The position numbers and the translations under genes are program-made. From Ruminococcus sp. (GTDB lineage: Bacteria; Bacillota; Clostridia; Oscillospirales; Ruminococcaceae), in the NCBI GenBank assembly GCA_017526445.1, contig JAFXRI010000115.1, positions 1 through 64,000 of the forward strand: 64,000 nucleotides of DNA, written 5' to 3'. A model generated the notes under the pieces. The model was not told where the DNA came from. It did no database searches and saw nothing but the letters and a program-made list of their open reading frames with translations. Positions 16,722 to 25,161 of the stretch are shown one piece after another; the first letter of the stretch is position 1, and every line of letters starts with the position of its first letter.

Positions 16722-17786
16722 TCATCTGTTCAGTACCTTCTTGAACAGATCAATGAGCATTTTGTTATCCTCAACGGTATGGTTGCCCAGGTGGCCTACA
16801 CGGATAACGGTCTTGGCCAGGTCTCCGCCGTTGGGAGTTACGAACACATCGTACTCCTTTTTGAGAGTCTCATACACCTCATAGGCATTCCCGTCGGGGA
16901 AGTAGAGGGGAGTAACAGCGTTTGACAGGGGGTACTCCGGCAGCGAGAGGGGAGTCTCAGCCAGTCTTGCGCGGAAGTCATCAGCGACCTCCTTCATATG
17001 AGCGAGCTTGCTTTCCAGCCCCATCGCGTCGATATGTCTGAGCATATCCTGCAGCTCATAGATAAGTCTTACAGCGGGAGTGAAGGGTGTCTGACCGCGC
17101 TTGCCGTTCTCGATATGGCTGTTGAAGTCAAGATACATAGTCTTTGCGGGCTTGCCCTGAACTCTTTCGGTGTACATCCTGCTGCTGAGCAGCACTATGG
17201 AAAGTCCGGGAGCCAGCGCCAGCGACTTCTGCGAGGAGAAGATCAGCGCGTCGATGCCCCAGTCCTCCATATCTATGGGGTCTGCCAGGAAGGAGCTGAT
17301 AGCGTCCACAACAAAGATCATACCGTTCTTTTTGCAGAACTCCGAGAGCATCTTTCCGTCATACAGCTGACCTGTGGAGGTCTCGTCGATATTGACCAGC
17401 AGTCCGGTATAGCCCTTGCCGTCGAAGGCATAAACGTCCTCTTTTTTCAGAGCTGTGCCGTAGGGCAGCTTGATAACGTCGTGGGGGATGCCGTGGATCT
17501 CGCAGATCTGAGCGAAGCGGTGTCCGAAAGAACCGCCGTCGATGACCAGCAGCTTGTCCTTCTCGTCAAAGCAGTTGATAACAGTTGCCTCCATAGCGCC
17601 GGTGCCGGAGCAGGTGAGGAACACGGTCTTGGCATCACTGCCGGCCTTGGCGAACTTCCTGAGCAGTCCATCGCACTCGAGGACGACTTCCGAGAACTCG
17701 GGAGTCCTGAAATAGGGCACCTGTTTTTTTGCCACCTCAAAGGTGTGATCGTACATTTCAACAGGGCCGAGGGTGAATAACTTCAT
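16722..17786 (-). CDS. Class V PLP aminotransferase (AEP/alanine-glyoxylate transaminase type)
   Basis: A 354-residue PLP enzyme. The N-terminus FTLGPVEMYDHTF and the pattern FLTCSGTGAMEA near 55 are typical of 2-aminoethylphosphonate:pyruvate and serine/alanine-glyoxylate transaminases. DAISSFLADPID (about 161) holds the Asp that contacts the PLP ring. The Schiff-base Lys is in SSQKSLALAPG near 186. It sits directly downstream of a LicC/PntC-like cytidylyltransferase. No PEP mutase or phosphonopyruvate decarboxylase lies in the window, so the phosphonate substrate is not established. Confidence 0.87.
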   Translation of the reverse strand: MKLFTLGPVEMYDHTFEVAKKQVPYFRTPEFSEVVLECDGLLRKFAKAGSDAKTVFLTCSGTGAMEATVINCFDEKDKLLVIDGGSFGHRFAQICEIHGIPHDVIKLPYGTALKKEDVYAFDGKGYTGLLVNIDETSTGQLYDGKMLSEFCKKNGMIFVVDAISSFLADPIDMEDWGIDALIFSSQKSLALAPGLSIVLLSSRMYTERVQGKPAKTMYLDFNSHIENGKRGQTPFTPAVRLIYELQDMLRHIDAMGLESKLAHMKEVADDFRARLAETPLSLPEYPLSNAVTPLYFPDGNAYEVYETLKKEYDVFVTPNGGDLAKTVIRVGHLGNHTVEDNKMLIDLFKKVLNR

Positions 17787-17861
17787 TGTAGGTCTCTCCT
17801 TTTATTATTTGAAAGTTCGGGCGGATGCTGTCCGTCCGTGAACGGATCTGCGTATCTGTCT

Positions 17862-18572
17862 TTACTTCTTTTCGGTCTGGTCGATGTAGTTGAGGATGCG
17901 CTGATAGTCGTCGAAGTAGTCGATCTCCGACCAGAACATACCGTCAACATCAAGGGTATGGATCTGTCTCTCGGCTGAGAGGGTGTAGAGCACTTCCTCC
18001 CACCAGCAGCCGTGCTTCTGGCTGTCGATAAGGGTGTCGAGCTGCTTGCGGAAGGTGGGGACGAATTCCTTCTTGATCTTTGCAAGTCCCACATACTCGC
18101 AGTCTCTCTCCTCCAGGGGGATATCCTTGCCGTACTTGGAAACGCAGTTGTTCTCGCCCAGGGCGAAGAAGTAGTCGCCGGTGGCTGTTCTTGACTTGTC
18201 GCTGGCAAGTATGACAGGTCTTTCATCGTCCAGCAGCTTGTTGAGTATATCCAGCGAGAAGAAAACGTCAGCGTTCATAACGATCATATCGTCGTCCAGC
18301 TCGTCTCTTGCGAACCACAGCGATGCGATGCTGTTGGTAACGTCATAGAAGGGGTTGTAGAAGAACTTGACCGGCAGGCCCTCCAGAGCCTCATATACCT
18401 TCTCGTACTTGTAGCCCACGCACACGATAGGCTCGATGCCCACCGAGAGCATCATCTCTACTGTTCTTCTTATCAGCGGCTTGTCGCCGATAGGTAATGT
18501 GCTCTTGGGTATTTCCTGTATGCGCTTGGAGATCCTTGTGCCTCTGCCGGCAGCTAAAAGTATCGCTTTCAT
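17862..18572 (-). CDS. LicC/PntC-like CTP:phospho-alcohol or phosphonate cytidylyltransferase
   Basis: A 236-residue sugar-nucleotidyltransferase-fold enzyme. The nucleotide loop LLAAGRGTRISKRIQEIPKS is at 4-23, and the second Lys of PKS is typical. NSIASLWFARDEL (about 85-97) resembles the head-group-binding segment of LicC and PntC. NADVFF (about 104) provides the metal Asp, and a second Asp is in SEIDYFDD. It should form a CDP-head-group donor for the LicD downstream. Whether the substrate is phosphocholine-like or 2-aminoethylphosphonate-like cannot be decided from sequence. Confidence 0.84.
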   Translation of the reverse strand: MKAILLAAGRGTRISKRIQEIPKSTLPIGDKPLIRRTVEMMLSVGIEPIVCVGYKYEKVYEALEGLPVKFFYNPFYDVTNSIASLWFARDELDDDMIVMNADVFFSLDILNKLLDDERPVILASDKSRTATGDYFFALGENNCVSKYGKDIPLEERDCEYVGLAKIKKEFVPTFRKQLDTLIDSQKHGCWWEEVLYTLSAERQIHTLDVDGMFWSEIDYFDDYQRILNYIDQTEKK

Positions 18573-18596
18573 AAACTGTATTCCTTTCGGTTTGTG

Positions 18597-20981
18597 TTAT
18601 TTTAGCAGTCCCTCGAACTGAGCGGCTGCATTTTTGTTATAGGCTTCGTAGTCCACGTTCATAGCCCTGACTTTGCCCTCTGCAAAGGCGTTCATCCCTT
18701 CGAGTATGCCCTCAGCCGAGCAGGGGACCATATATCCGCCGTGTTCTCTCATAAATCCCGAGGGCCCGCATATCTCGGTGGACACCACCGGTATGCCGAG
18801 GGTGTCGGCTTCCAGTATAGTCAGCCCCAGTCCCTCGTATCTGGACGACAGCACGAAAAGATCGCACTGTCTGAGTATCGGCATCGGGTTATACACTGCC
18901 CTGATGACGATGATCTTATCGGCGGCGGGGGATCTTTTCACAGCCGCCAGCGTATCGTTGTAAAGGCTGCCGTAGCCCCCGATTATTATGAGCCTTGCCT
19001 CCGGGTGGACACTGGCGAACTTCTCAAAGGCTGCTGTCAGCAGATCGTGTCCCTTCTCCGCAGAGAAGCGCCCTATATTTATTATCTTCATAAGGCTCCT
19101 GTCACCGAGGATCTCTTTCAGCTCCTCTGCCGGTACGGTCGAGAGGGTAGTCTCATCGAACTTCATCTCAGCATCTGCCCGTTCGAGCACCGAGCGGTAG
19201 TCGTGGCAGTTGTTCACTACAGTGATCCTTGCCTCGTCCCCTGCCAGTTCTCTCGTTGATCCCACCAGGTCCTGAGTCACGCAGGCCACCTTGTCATAAT
19301 CCCTGTAAGCGCTTACGAGGGACAGCCTGTGCTGGTTGTTCTTGGTCGCCAGCTCCTCCAGCATATTGTTGTGGACGAATATCGTCCTGTCGCAGTCAAA
19401 CGCCCGGAACAGGTGTATCATATTCTTGCCGTAGCCCTCGTACTGCACAACGTGCCGGAAATCTATCCCGCCGAAAAAGCGTTCGGCGTCGCGCCTGCAC
19501 ATCCGCTCTATCTTTTTGTAGGAGCCCTTCCGGTCCAGCTTGTAGAAGCGTATCATCGCCAGAGCCTCGCCGAGCGTATAGTTGGGCTTGGTGGACATAG
19601 GGATGATCCTTGCCCCGGCAGGTATCTTTGACACCCGCATCGGATCGTCGGCCACCATCGGCTGCTGGAAGGTGACGTAGTATCTGTACCTGTCAAGGTC
19701 CAGCTGACTGAGGAGGTTCAGGCAGGCAGTGGTTATGCCGTTCTTTGCAAGGCTCCCCGCAAAGATGAGCACGTTCTCCTTCGAGCTGTCGTATATCCTT
19801 TCCTCATTGCAGACCTTCTCGCCGCCGATGACGTGCCGGAGTATCCTCTCGCCGGCACCGGGGCTCTCATAGGTGCAGTTGTATCTTAAAAATTCCGTAT
19901 CGTCATAGTTCTTAGGCGAGCGCATCTCCCTCACAAGAGACTCCGCATCCCGCACCTTGGGGAAGGGCAGCTCGTCCAGCGAGACATACACGCCCCGCTC
20001 CGCCATATATGCCTCCTCGTCATAGGCGAAGAGGATTATCTTTTTGCCGGTGTTGGCAAAATCGTAGAACACGCTTGAATAGTCGGTGATGAGCCCGTCC
20101 GCCGCGCTGAGCACTTCATAGCTGTCATATTCCGGATCCATCGGGATGATATGCCTGAACCCCGAGGTATCGAGATCCGCCGCCATAAACGGGTGCAGCT
20201 TGGTGATGATAACCTCGTCATCGTCAAGCATACCGTCCAGCTCGCTCAGATACTTCTGCATGAGCTTCATCTGCTCATCGGTCTTCATCTTTGCAAGATT
20301 GCCCCGCCAGGTGGGCATATACACATATACTTTCTTTCCGTCAAGCCCCAGAGCCGTTCTTACGTCCCTGGCTTTCAGCTTGTCGAAGAATATGCAGTTT
20401 CGGGGATAGCCTTCGTTGAGGATGGTGCCCTTGTAAACGCCCTCCAGCATATAGGCGCTCACCATTTTCTCCTTCATATACTCGTTGGGATACACAAGAT
20501 AGTCGGAGAACAGCAGGTTCCTCTCTATATTACCCATAGAGTAGGCGCTGTCGGCAACGTCCCTTCCCATAACTTTAAGGGGAGTGCCGTGCCAGGTGTT
20601 CAGTATCACCTGACCTTTTTTCTTGATATATTTAGTGGTAAACGATGTATCAGTGATAAGATACCCTGCCTCAGCCAGCAGCCTGAAATACTTAAAGCTC
20701 TTTGGATCCACCAGGGTAACGTTTTTTACCCCGTACTTTTCCAGCAGCTTTTTCAGCTTCTGTCTGCGTTTGGGGCTACAGGTAAGGAACAGCCTGTGCT
20801 TGTCCGTGTAGTCCCGGTCGAGTATCTTTAGCAGCGAGAAGATATTTCCCGCCAGGTCGTCGCCGTGCTTGGATTCCAGCAGTATCAGGCTCTTGTCTAT
20901 ACCGCACTTGTAATACCTGCCGATATAGTAGGAGCTTGCCAGCGTATCCTTGACGCGCCCGAGAAAATACTTTATGTTAAT
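18597..20981 (-). CDS. Bifunctional TagF-like glycerophosphotransferase + GT4, ATT start
   Basis: A 794-residue fusion. The N-terminal half is a CDP-glycerol glycerophosphotransferase: ILLESKHGDD near residue 32, LNTWHGTPLKV near 127, KLHPF as the second catalytic His, LITDYSSVFYDFA near 255. The C-terminal half is a GT4 glycosyltransferase: NIGRFSAEKGHDLL near 655 and SSRYEGLGLTILEA near 737. No ATG, GTG or TTG exists before codon 91 (a GTG without a ribosome site), yet the frame upstream codes for the conserved family N-terminus. An in-frame TAA at about 20986 limits the start to the ATT at 20979-20981, which has GGAGG 8 nt upstream directly after the tagD stop. Confidence 0.85.
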   Translation of the reverse strand: MNIKYFLGRVKDTLASSYYIGRYYKCGIDKSLILLESKHGDDLAGNIFSLLKILDRDYTDKHRLFLTCSPKRRQKLKKLLEKYGVKNVTLVDPKSFKYFRLLAEAGYLITDTSFTTKYIKKKGQVILNTWHGTPLKVMGRDVADSAYSMGNIERNLLFSDYLVYPNEYMKEKMVSAYMLEGVYKGTILNEGYPRNCIFFDKLKARDVRTALGLDGKKVYVYMPTWRGNLAKMKTDEQMKLMQKYLSELDGMLDDDEVIITKLHPFMAADLDTSGFRHIIPMDPEYDSYEVLSAADGLITDYSSVFYDFANTGKKIILFAYDEEAYMAERGVYVSLDELPFPKVRDAESLVREMRSPKNYDDTEFLRYNCTYESPGAGERILRHVIGGEKVCNEERIYDSSKENVLIFAGSLAKNGITTACLNLLSQLDLDRYRYYVTFQQPMVADDPMRVSKIPAGARIIPMSTKPNYTLGEALAMIRFYKLDRKGSYKKIERMCRRDAERFFGGIDFRHVVQYEGYGKNMIHLFRAFDCDRTIFVHNNMLEELATKNNQHRLSLVSAYRDYDKVACVTQDLVGSTRELAGDEARITVVNNCHDYRSVLERADAEMKFDETTLSTVPAEELKEILGDRSLMKIINIGRFSAEKGHDLLTAAFEKFASVHPEARLIIIGGYGSLYNDTLAAVKRSPAADKIIVIRAVYNPMPILRQCDLFVLSSRYEGLGLTILEADTLGIPVVSTEICGPSGFMREHGGYMVPCSAEGILEGMNAFAEGKVRAMNVDYEAYNKNAAAQFEGLLK

Positions 20982-20996
20982 ACTTTATCCCTCCGG

Positions 20997-21392
20997 TCAC
21001 TTGCGGTCTTTGAGGTCGCTTTTTATCTGCGTCGTCGAGATCTCCGGCGTCCTGGGGAGGTAAACCACCTCGCAGTGCTCTTTGAGGAAATCGAACTTGC
21101 CCTCCCAGTCGTCACCGATGACGAAGGTGTCCACACGGAACTCCTTTATGTCCGTGACCTTCTGCTCCCAGCAGGTCTCGGGTATGACGAGATCGACGTA
21201 TCTTATAGCTTCCAGCAGGCTCTTTCTCTCCTCATAGGAAAAGTAGCATTTCTTATGCTTCTCGTTCCAGTTGAACTCATCGGTCGAGAGCGCCACGATC
21301 AGGTAATCGCCCAGCGCCTTTGCACGTCTGAGCAGGTTGATGTGCCCGTAGTGGAGCAGATCGTAGGTGCCGTAGGTAATGATCTTTTTCAT
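20997..21392 (-). CDS. tagD: Glycerol-3-phosphate cytidylyltransferase
   Basis: Forms CDP-glycerol from CTP and sn-glycerol-3-phosphate, the donor for teichoic-acid polymerases. It has 131 residues, about the size of B. subtilis TagD. It carries the GTYDLLHYGH nucleotide-binding motif near residues 7-16 and RTPEISTTQIK (the RTxGISTT signature) near residue 113. The start MKKIITYG is preferred because AAGGAG is 8 nt upstream; a longer frame has no ribosome site. The stop is 15 nt before the start of the TagF fusion. Confidence 0.95.
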   Translation of the reverse strand: MKKIITYGTYDLLHYGHINLLRRAKALGDYLIVALSTDEFNWNEKHKKCYFSYEERKSLLEAIRYVDLVIPETCWEQKVTDIKEFRVDTFVIGDDWEGKFDFLKEHCEVVYLPRTPEISTTQIKSDLKDRK

Positions 21393-21495
21393 ATCTTTAA
21401 GCTCCTTGGATACCCGGCGCACGGCACCGGGAATGCTCTGTACTATTATAAAATATTATAACACAAATGTCAATATAAAAACCTACAAATATACC

Positions 21496-22629
21496 TTACA
21501 TCTTTAATCCTATTATGTCTAAAATTCGCTCGGATGCGCCGCCTGTCTGGTGGCTGTTGACCATCTTGTTCACGTCGGAGCGGTGTATCCTGTGATCGTC
21601 CCTGCAGGCTGCCGTCCGGCGGATGAAGTTTTCAAGATCTGCGAAGGTATAGAGCCTGTCGCCGGGCATCAGCGCCAGCGGATCGTCGGTGACGAAGCCC
21701 CTGTCATCCCGGTACTTGTCGAAGTCATCCAGCGTGAAGCCGATAGGTCTGTCCAGCAGCAGGTAGTCGAAGTAGGAGGACGAGTAGTCGGTGATGAGAG
21801 CACAGCTCTTTTTCATCAGATCGTATATATCCATACCCCGCTTGTCGAGGATGTGCTGTGTGGTGAATATTATGTTCTCGTAGCCGTGTACCGTCCCGCC
21901 GATGTCCTGCATGGGGTGGGGCTTGATGAACAGCTTGTACCCCAGCTCCCCGAGAAGGCTGTCCAGCTTCGCGAGCTTTTCGCTGCTGTCCGCAAGAGGG
22001 AAGCCCTCGCCGCCCTTGAAGGAGCTGTTAGTTGAGCCCAGCTTCGACGACGAGCGGTATGTAGGCAGCCAGAGTATCATCTTCTTGCACTTCCTGTCGC
22101 CCTCAAAGAGCTTGTCGCACCTCGGCTGACCTGTCAGCAGCACCTTTCCGGAACCTACTCCGAAGCATCTCTGCATTATCTTCTGATAGTACAGCGAGGT
22201 GGCGATAGTGTAGTCGAAATAGCATTTCCCGTCGTAAGACGAGCCCTTCTCCAGAGCGCCAATGGTCTTCAGCGGCATACCGTGCCACAGGTTCACCACC
22301 GTCTGCTTCTTTGCCGGCAGTATGGGGAACTTCCCGAAGGAGTAGAACATATACCTGCACCGCAGAAAGCTCCACAGCGCCCTTCCGGGGCTTATGAATT
22401 TAACATTCTCCGGAGCCGAGCGCCTGTACATCCTGTAATTGTCCGCCGCGCATACTATCTTGTATTTCTTGTTGAACCCCCGGGTTATCATATAGTCGTA
22501 TATGCTTTTTGCATTGTCCCGGAAGCCGAGATTTGAATATATCAGCACCAGCCGCTTCTTTTTGGGGATCATGCGGTTCAGCGGCGTCAGCGGCGCCGAC
22601 AGCCTGGCCAGTATCTTCTTAATGCCCAT
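21496..22629 (-). CDS. CDP-glycerol glycerophosphotransferase, TagB-like
   Basis: A 377-residue member of the family that adds the first or next glycerol phosphate to the linkage unit. The catalytic motifs are intact: NLWHGMPLKTIG near residue 113, KPHPMQD near 236, ITDYSSSYFDYLLLDRPI near 285. The N-terminus is basic with only a weak hydrophobic stretch, consistent with peripheral membrane binding. At a single-domain length it resembles TagB (primase) more than TagF; the TagF-type polymerase is two genes down. The start overlaps the GT2 stop by 11 nt. Confidence 0.9.
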   Translation of the reverse strand: MGIKKILARLSAPLTPLNRMIPKKKRLVLIYSNLGFRDNAKSIYDYMITRGFNKKYKIVCAADNYRMYRRSAPENVKFISPGRALWSFLRCRYMFYSFGKFPILPAKKQTVVNLWHGMPLKTIGALEKGSSYDGKCYFDYTIATSLYYQKIMQRCFGVGSGKVLLTGQPRCDKLFEGDRKCKKMILWLPTYRSSSKLGSTNSSFKGGEGFPLADSSEKLAKLDSLLGELGYKLFIKPHPMQDIGGTVHGYENIIFTTQHILDKRGMDIYDLMKKSCALITDYSSSYFDYLLLDRPIGFTLDDFDKYRDDRGFVTDDPLALMPGDRLYTFADLENFIRRTAACRDDHRIHRSDVNKMVNSHQTGGASERILDIIGLKM

Positions 22630-23464
22630 CCTTCTGATCCCCTTTCTTTCTCAGCAGCGACTTGTAGAGCTTCTCCCTCACCGATACCGGCGCCAGCGAG
22701 AATACCGTAAAAGCACTCATCCTTTTCATATATTCCGCCTTCGAGCAGAAGCCGGCTTTCAGCTTGTATCTTTCCATCTGCCGGGCGTATCTGAGATAGG
22801 CCCTGCCGCCGCGTCTTGCGAACATACCGCCGCCGGTGCGCATTTTCAGCAGAGGCTTCTGCACGTTATAGCTCTTCGCCCCGTTAGTAAGCATCTTCAC
22901 CCACAGCTGATAGTCCTCGAAATAGCGGTAGTTCTCGTACTTCCCGGCTTTCAGCACAGCCTGTTTGCGGTACATCACGCAGGGGTGGTTGAAGGGGTTG
23001 CGGGTGCGGGCGTATTCCATTATCTGGGCGTGGTTCTTCGGGAGAGTTTTCAGGGTGGTTATCACCTCAGGATCGTTCTCGAACTCCGCCACCGTTGCCG
23101 AGCAGATGTCGGCCTTGTGCCTGAGCATATATTTCAGCTGAGTCTCGCACCTTTCCGGCAGGGATATATCGTCCGAGTCCATCCGTGCGATGAAGTCGTA
23201 TCTGACGTACCTGAGCCCCTCGTTCAGAGCTTCGGCCAGCCCCCTGTTCTCCTTGAGCCTTACCACATCCACCAGACCGGGGTGTCCCGCCTCAAGACGG
23301 TAGATCTCCCCCTCCAGCTCCGGGGTGAGAGGCCCGTCGCATACCAGTACGAACTGCGAGGGCTTGTGAGTCTGCGCAGTCATGCTCTCCGCCGCTGCCC
23401 GGAAGAACTCCGGCTTCTCCTTGTAATATACCGACATCAGCACCGCATACTCCGGCAAAGACAT
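22619..23464 (-). CDS. Family 2 glycosyltransferase
   Basis: A 281-residue GT2 enzyme and the first gene of the polymer operon. The GT-A nucleotide-binding start YAVLMSVYYKEKPEFF is near residue 6. The metal-binding ARMDSDDISLP motif is near residue 90, and KENRGLAEALNEGL near 70 is typical of rhamnosyl/N-acetylglucosaminyl GT2s. The start MSLPEYAV is chosen because GAGGTG lies 6 nt before it. Sugar donor unknown; it may build the linkage unit or decorate the polymer. Confidence 0.9.
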   Translation of the reverse strand: MSLPEYAVLMSVYYKEKPEFFRAAAESMTAQTHKPSQFVLVCDGPLTPELEGEIYRLEAGHPGLVDVVRLKENRGLAEALNEGLRYVRYDFIARMDSDDISLPERCETQLKYMLRHKADICSATVAEFENDPEVITTLKTLPKNHAQIMEYARTRNPFNHPCVMYRKQAVLKAGKYENYRYFEDYQLWVKMLTNGAKSYNVQKPLLKMRTGGGMFARRGGRAYLRYARQMERYKLKAGFCSKAEYMKRMSAFTVFSLAPVSVREKLYKSLLRKKGDQKDGH

Positions 23465-23503
23465 GATCTGCACCTCACTTTCTGAATTGACCATACATTG
23501 TTA

Positions 23504-23532
23504 AGTATAGCATATTTTGTGGTCTGTGTCAA
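23504..23532 (-). promoter_or_regulatory. Promoter of the surface-polymer operon
   Basis: On the minus strand, TTGACA (23532-23527), a 17-bp spacer and TATACT (23509-23504) with a TGC extension. It is the only strong promoter seen for the thirteen genes down to 8074. Confidence 0.8.
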
Positions 23533-23647
23533 GTAAATACGCCATTTGTGGGCCTGCAGGGGGCCTCTCCTGCGGACATATGTGCTCCTGCCCGGCACGC
23601 TTATCTTCCGATAAATATAAAATATTAACTTTTAATTAACATCATGC

Positions 23648-23676
23648 TTGACTTTGGTGTGCAAATATGATATAAT
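23648..23676 (+). promoter_or_regulatory. Promoter of the G3P dehydrogenase-like operon
   Basis: TTGACT at 23648-23653, a 17-bp spacer, TATAAT at 23671-23676 with TGA extension. It drives the gene at 23737. Confidence 0.8.
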
Positions 23677-23736
23677 TTATCTGACACTCAATGCCCGTTT
23701 TAGGCATTACCACAAAATCCAGAAGCAGGTGATAAA

Positions 23737-25161
23737 ATGTATGATGTTGTAGTGATCGGCGCAGGCTCCACCGGCTGCGCCGTCGCAAGGGAGCTTGGCA
23801 GGTATAAGCTCTCGGTTTGTGTGATCGATAAGGAAAGCGACGTCTGCGAGGGGACTACCAAGGCCAATTCCGCCATAGTCCACGCCGGGTTCGATGCCGT
23901 CCCCGGTACGCTGAAAGCCCGGCTGAACGTCCGGGGCAGCAGGCTAATGCCGCAGCTTTCCAAAGAGCTGGATTTCGCTTTTGAAAATAACGGCGCCCTC
24001 GTTCTCTGCTTCGACAAAGAGCAGATCCCCGGCCTTGAAGAGCTGGCCCGCAGAGGGGCGGAAAACGGCGTTGAAGGCGTCAGAGTCATCTCCGGCGACG
24101 AAGCGAGGGCTCTTGAACCTGCTCTTACCGATGAGGTCGCCGCAGCCCTCTATGCCCCCACATCCGGGATAGTATGCCCCTTCGAGATGACTCTTGCCCT
24201 GGCCGAGAACGCCCTCGCCAACGGCGTGGAGTTCCGTCTTTCCACCCGCGTGACCGGTATAAGCAGGAGCGGTAACGGCTATACGGTCAGCACCGACCGC
24301 GGGGATATAGAAGCTAAGATCGTCGTCAATGCTGCCGGAGTCTATGCCGACAGGATACACGCAATGGTCAGCAAAACACCTATGACTATCATTCCCAGAA
24401 GGGGAGAATATATGCTCCTCGACAAGGAAGCAGGCGGCCTTGTTAAGCATACCGTCTTTCAGCAGCCCACTAAAATGGGCAAGGGGATACTCGTCACCCC
24501 CACAGTCCACGGCAACCTCCTGCTTGGCCCCACCGCCGAGGATATAGACGATAAGGAGAACACCGCCACTACACGCAGCGGCCTCAGCGAGGTAAAGGCT
24601 AAAGCCTCGCTGTCCGTAAAGGGAATACCCTTCGGCAAGCAGATCACAGGCTTTACCGGACTGCGCGCCGTGGGCAGTACAGGCGATTTCATCATCGGCA
24701 TCCCCGAGGACGCCCCCTGCTTCATCGACGCCGCAGGCATCGAGTCCCCCGGACTTTCCAGCGCCCCCGCTATCGGGGAGTATGTCTGTGAGCTCATAGG
24801 CGGCATCATCGCCCTGGAGCCCGATCCCGGCTTCGTTGCCGAAAGAAAGGGCATCGTACACTTCGCCGCCCTCTCCGCAGAGGAACAGAACGAGCTGATA
24901 AAGAAGGATCCCGCCTACGGCACAGTGGTCTGCCGCTGTGAGACCGTGACCGAGGGCGAGATCAGAGATGCGATAGACCGTCCGCTGGGAGCCACCACTC
25001 TCGACGGAGTGAAACGCCGCACCCGCGCAGGTATGGGGCGCTGTCAGGCAGGCTTCTGCTCCCCCAGGACCATTGCCCTTATCGCCGAAAAGCTGGGCAT
25101 CGGACTGCTTGACGTGAGGAAGAACGGAGTTTATGAAAGCGAGGTGTCCGGTGATGCGTGA
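23737..25161 (+). CDS. FAD-dependent glycerol-3-phosphate dehydrogenase-like oxidoreductase with BFD [2Fe-2S] domain
   Basis: A 474-residue GlpA-like protein. The FAD-binding motif VVIGAGSTGCAVARELGRY is at residues 4-22, and KANSAIVHAGFDAVPGT near 46 is typical of the DAO/GlpA group. The C-terminal BFD-like domain (about 395-460) has the cluster Cys pattern CRC then GRCQAGFC. It probably oxidises G3P to dihydroxyacetone phosphate with the next two genes as partners, the anaerobic arrangement seen in many Firmicutes. L-2-hydroxyglutarate oxidase relatives are an alternative. Confidence 0.85.
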   Translation: MYDVVVIGAGSTGCAVARELGRYKLSVCVIDKESDVCEGTTKANSAIVHAGFDAVPGTLKARLNVRGSRLMPQLSKELDFAFENNGALVLCFDKEQIPGLEELARRGAENGVEGVRVISGDEARALEPALTDEVAAALYAPTSGIVCPFEMTLALAENALANGVEFRLSTRVTGISRSGNGYTVSTDRGDIEAKIVVNAAGVYADRIHAMVSKTPMTIIPRRGEYMLLDKEAGGLVKHTVFQQPTKMGKGILVTPTVHGNLLLGPTAEDIDDKENTATTRSGLSEVKAKASLSVKGIPFGKQITGFTGLRAVGSTGDFIIGIPEDAPCFIDAAGIESPGLSSAPAIGEYVCELIGGIIALEPDPGFVAERKGIVHFAALSAEEQNELIKKDPAYGTVVCRCETVTEGEIRDAIDRPLGATTLDGVKRRTRAGMGRCQAGFCSPRTIALIAEKLGIGLLDVRKNGVYESEVSGDA

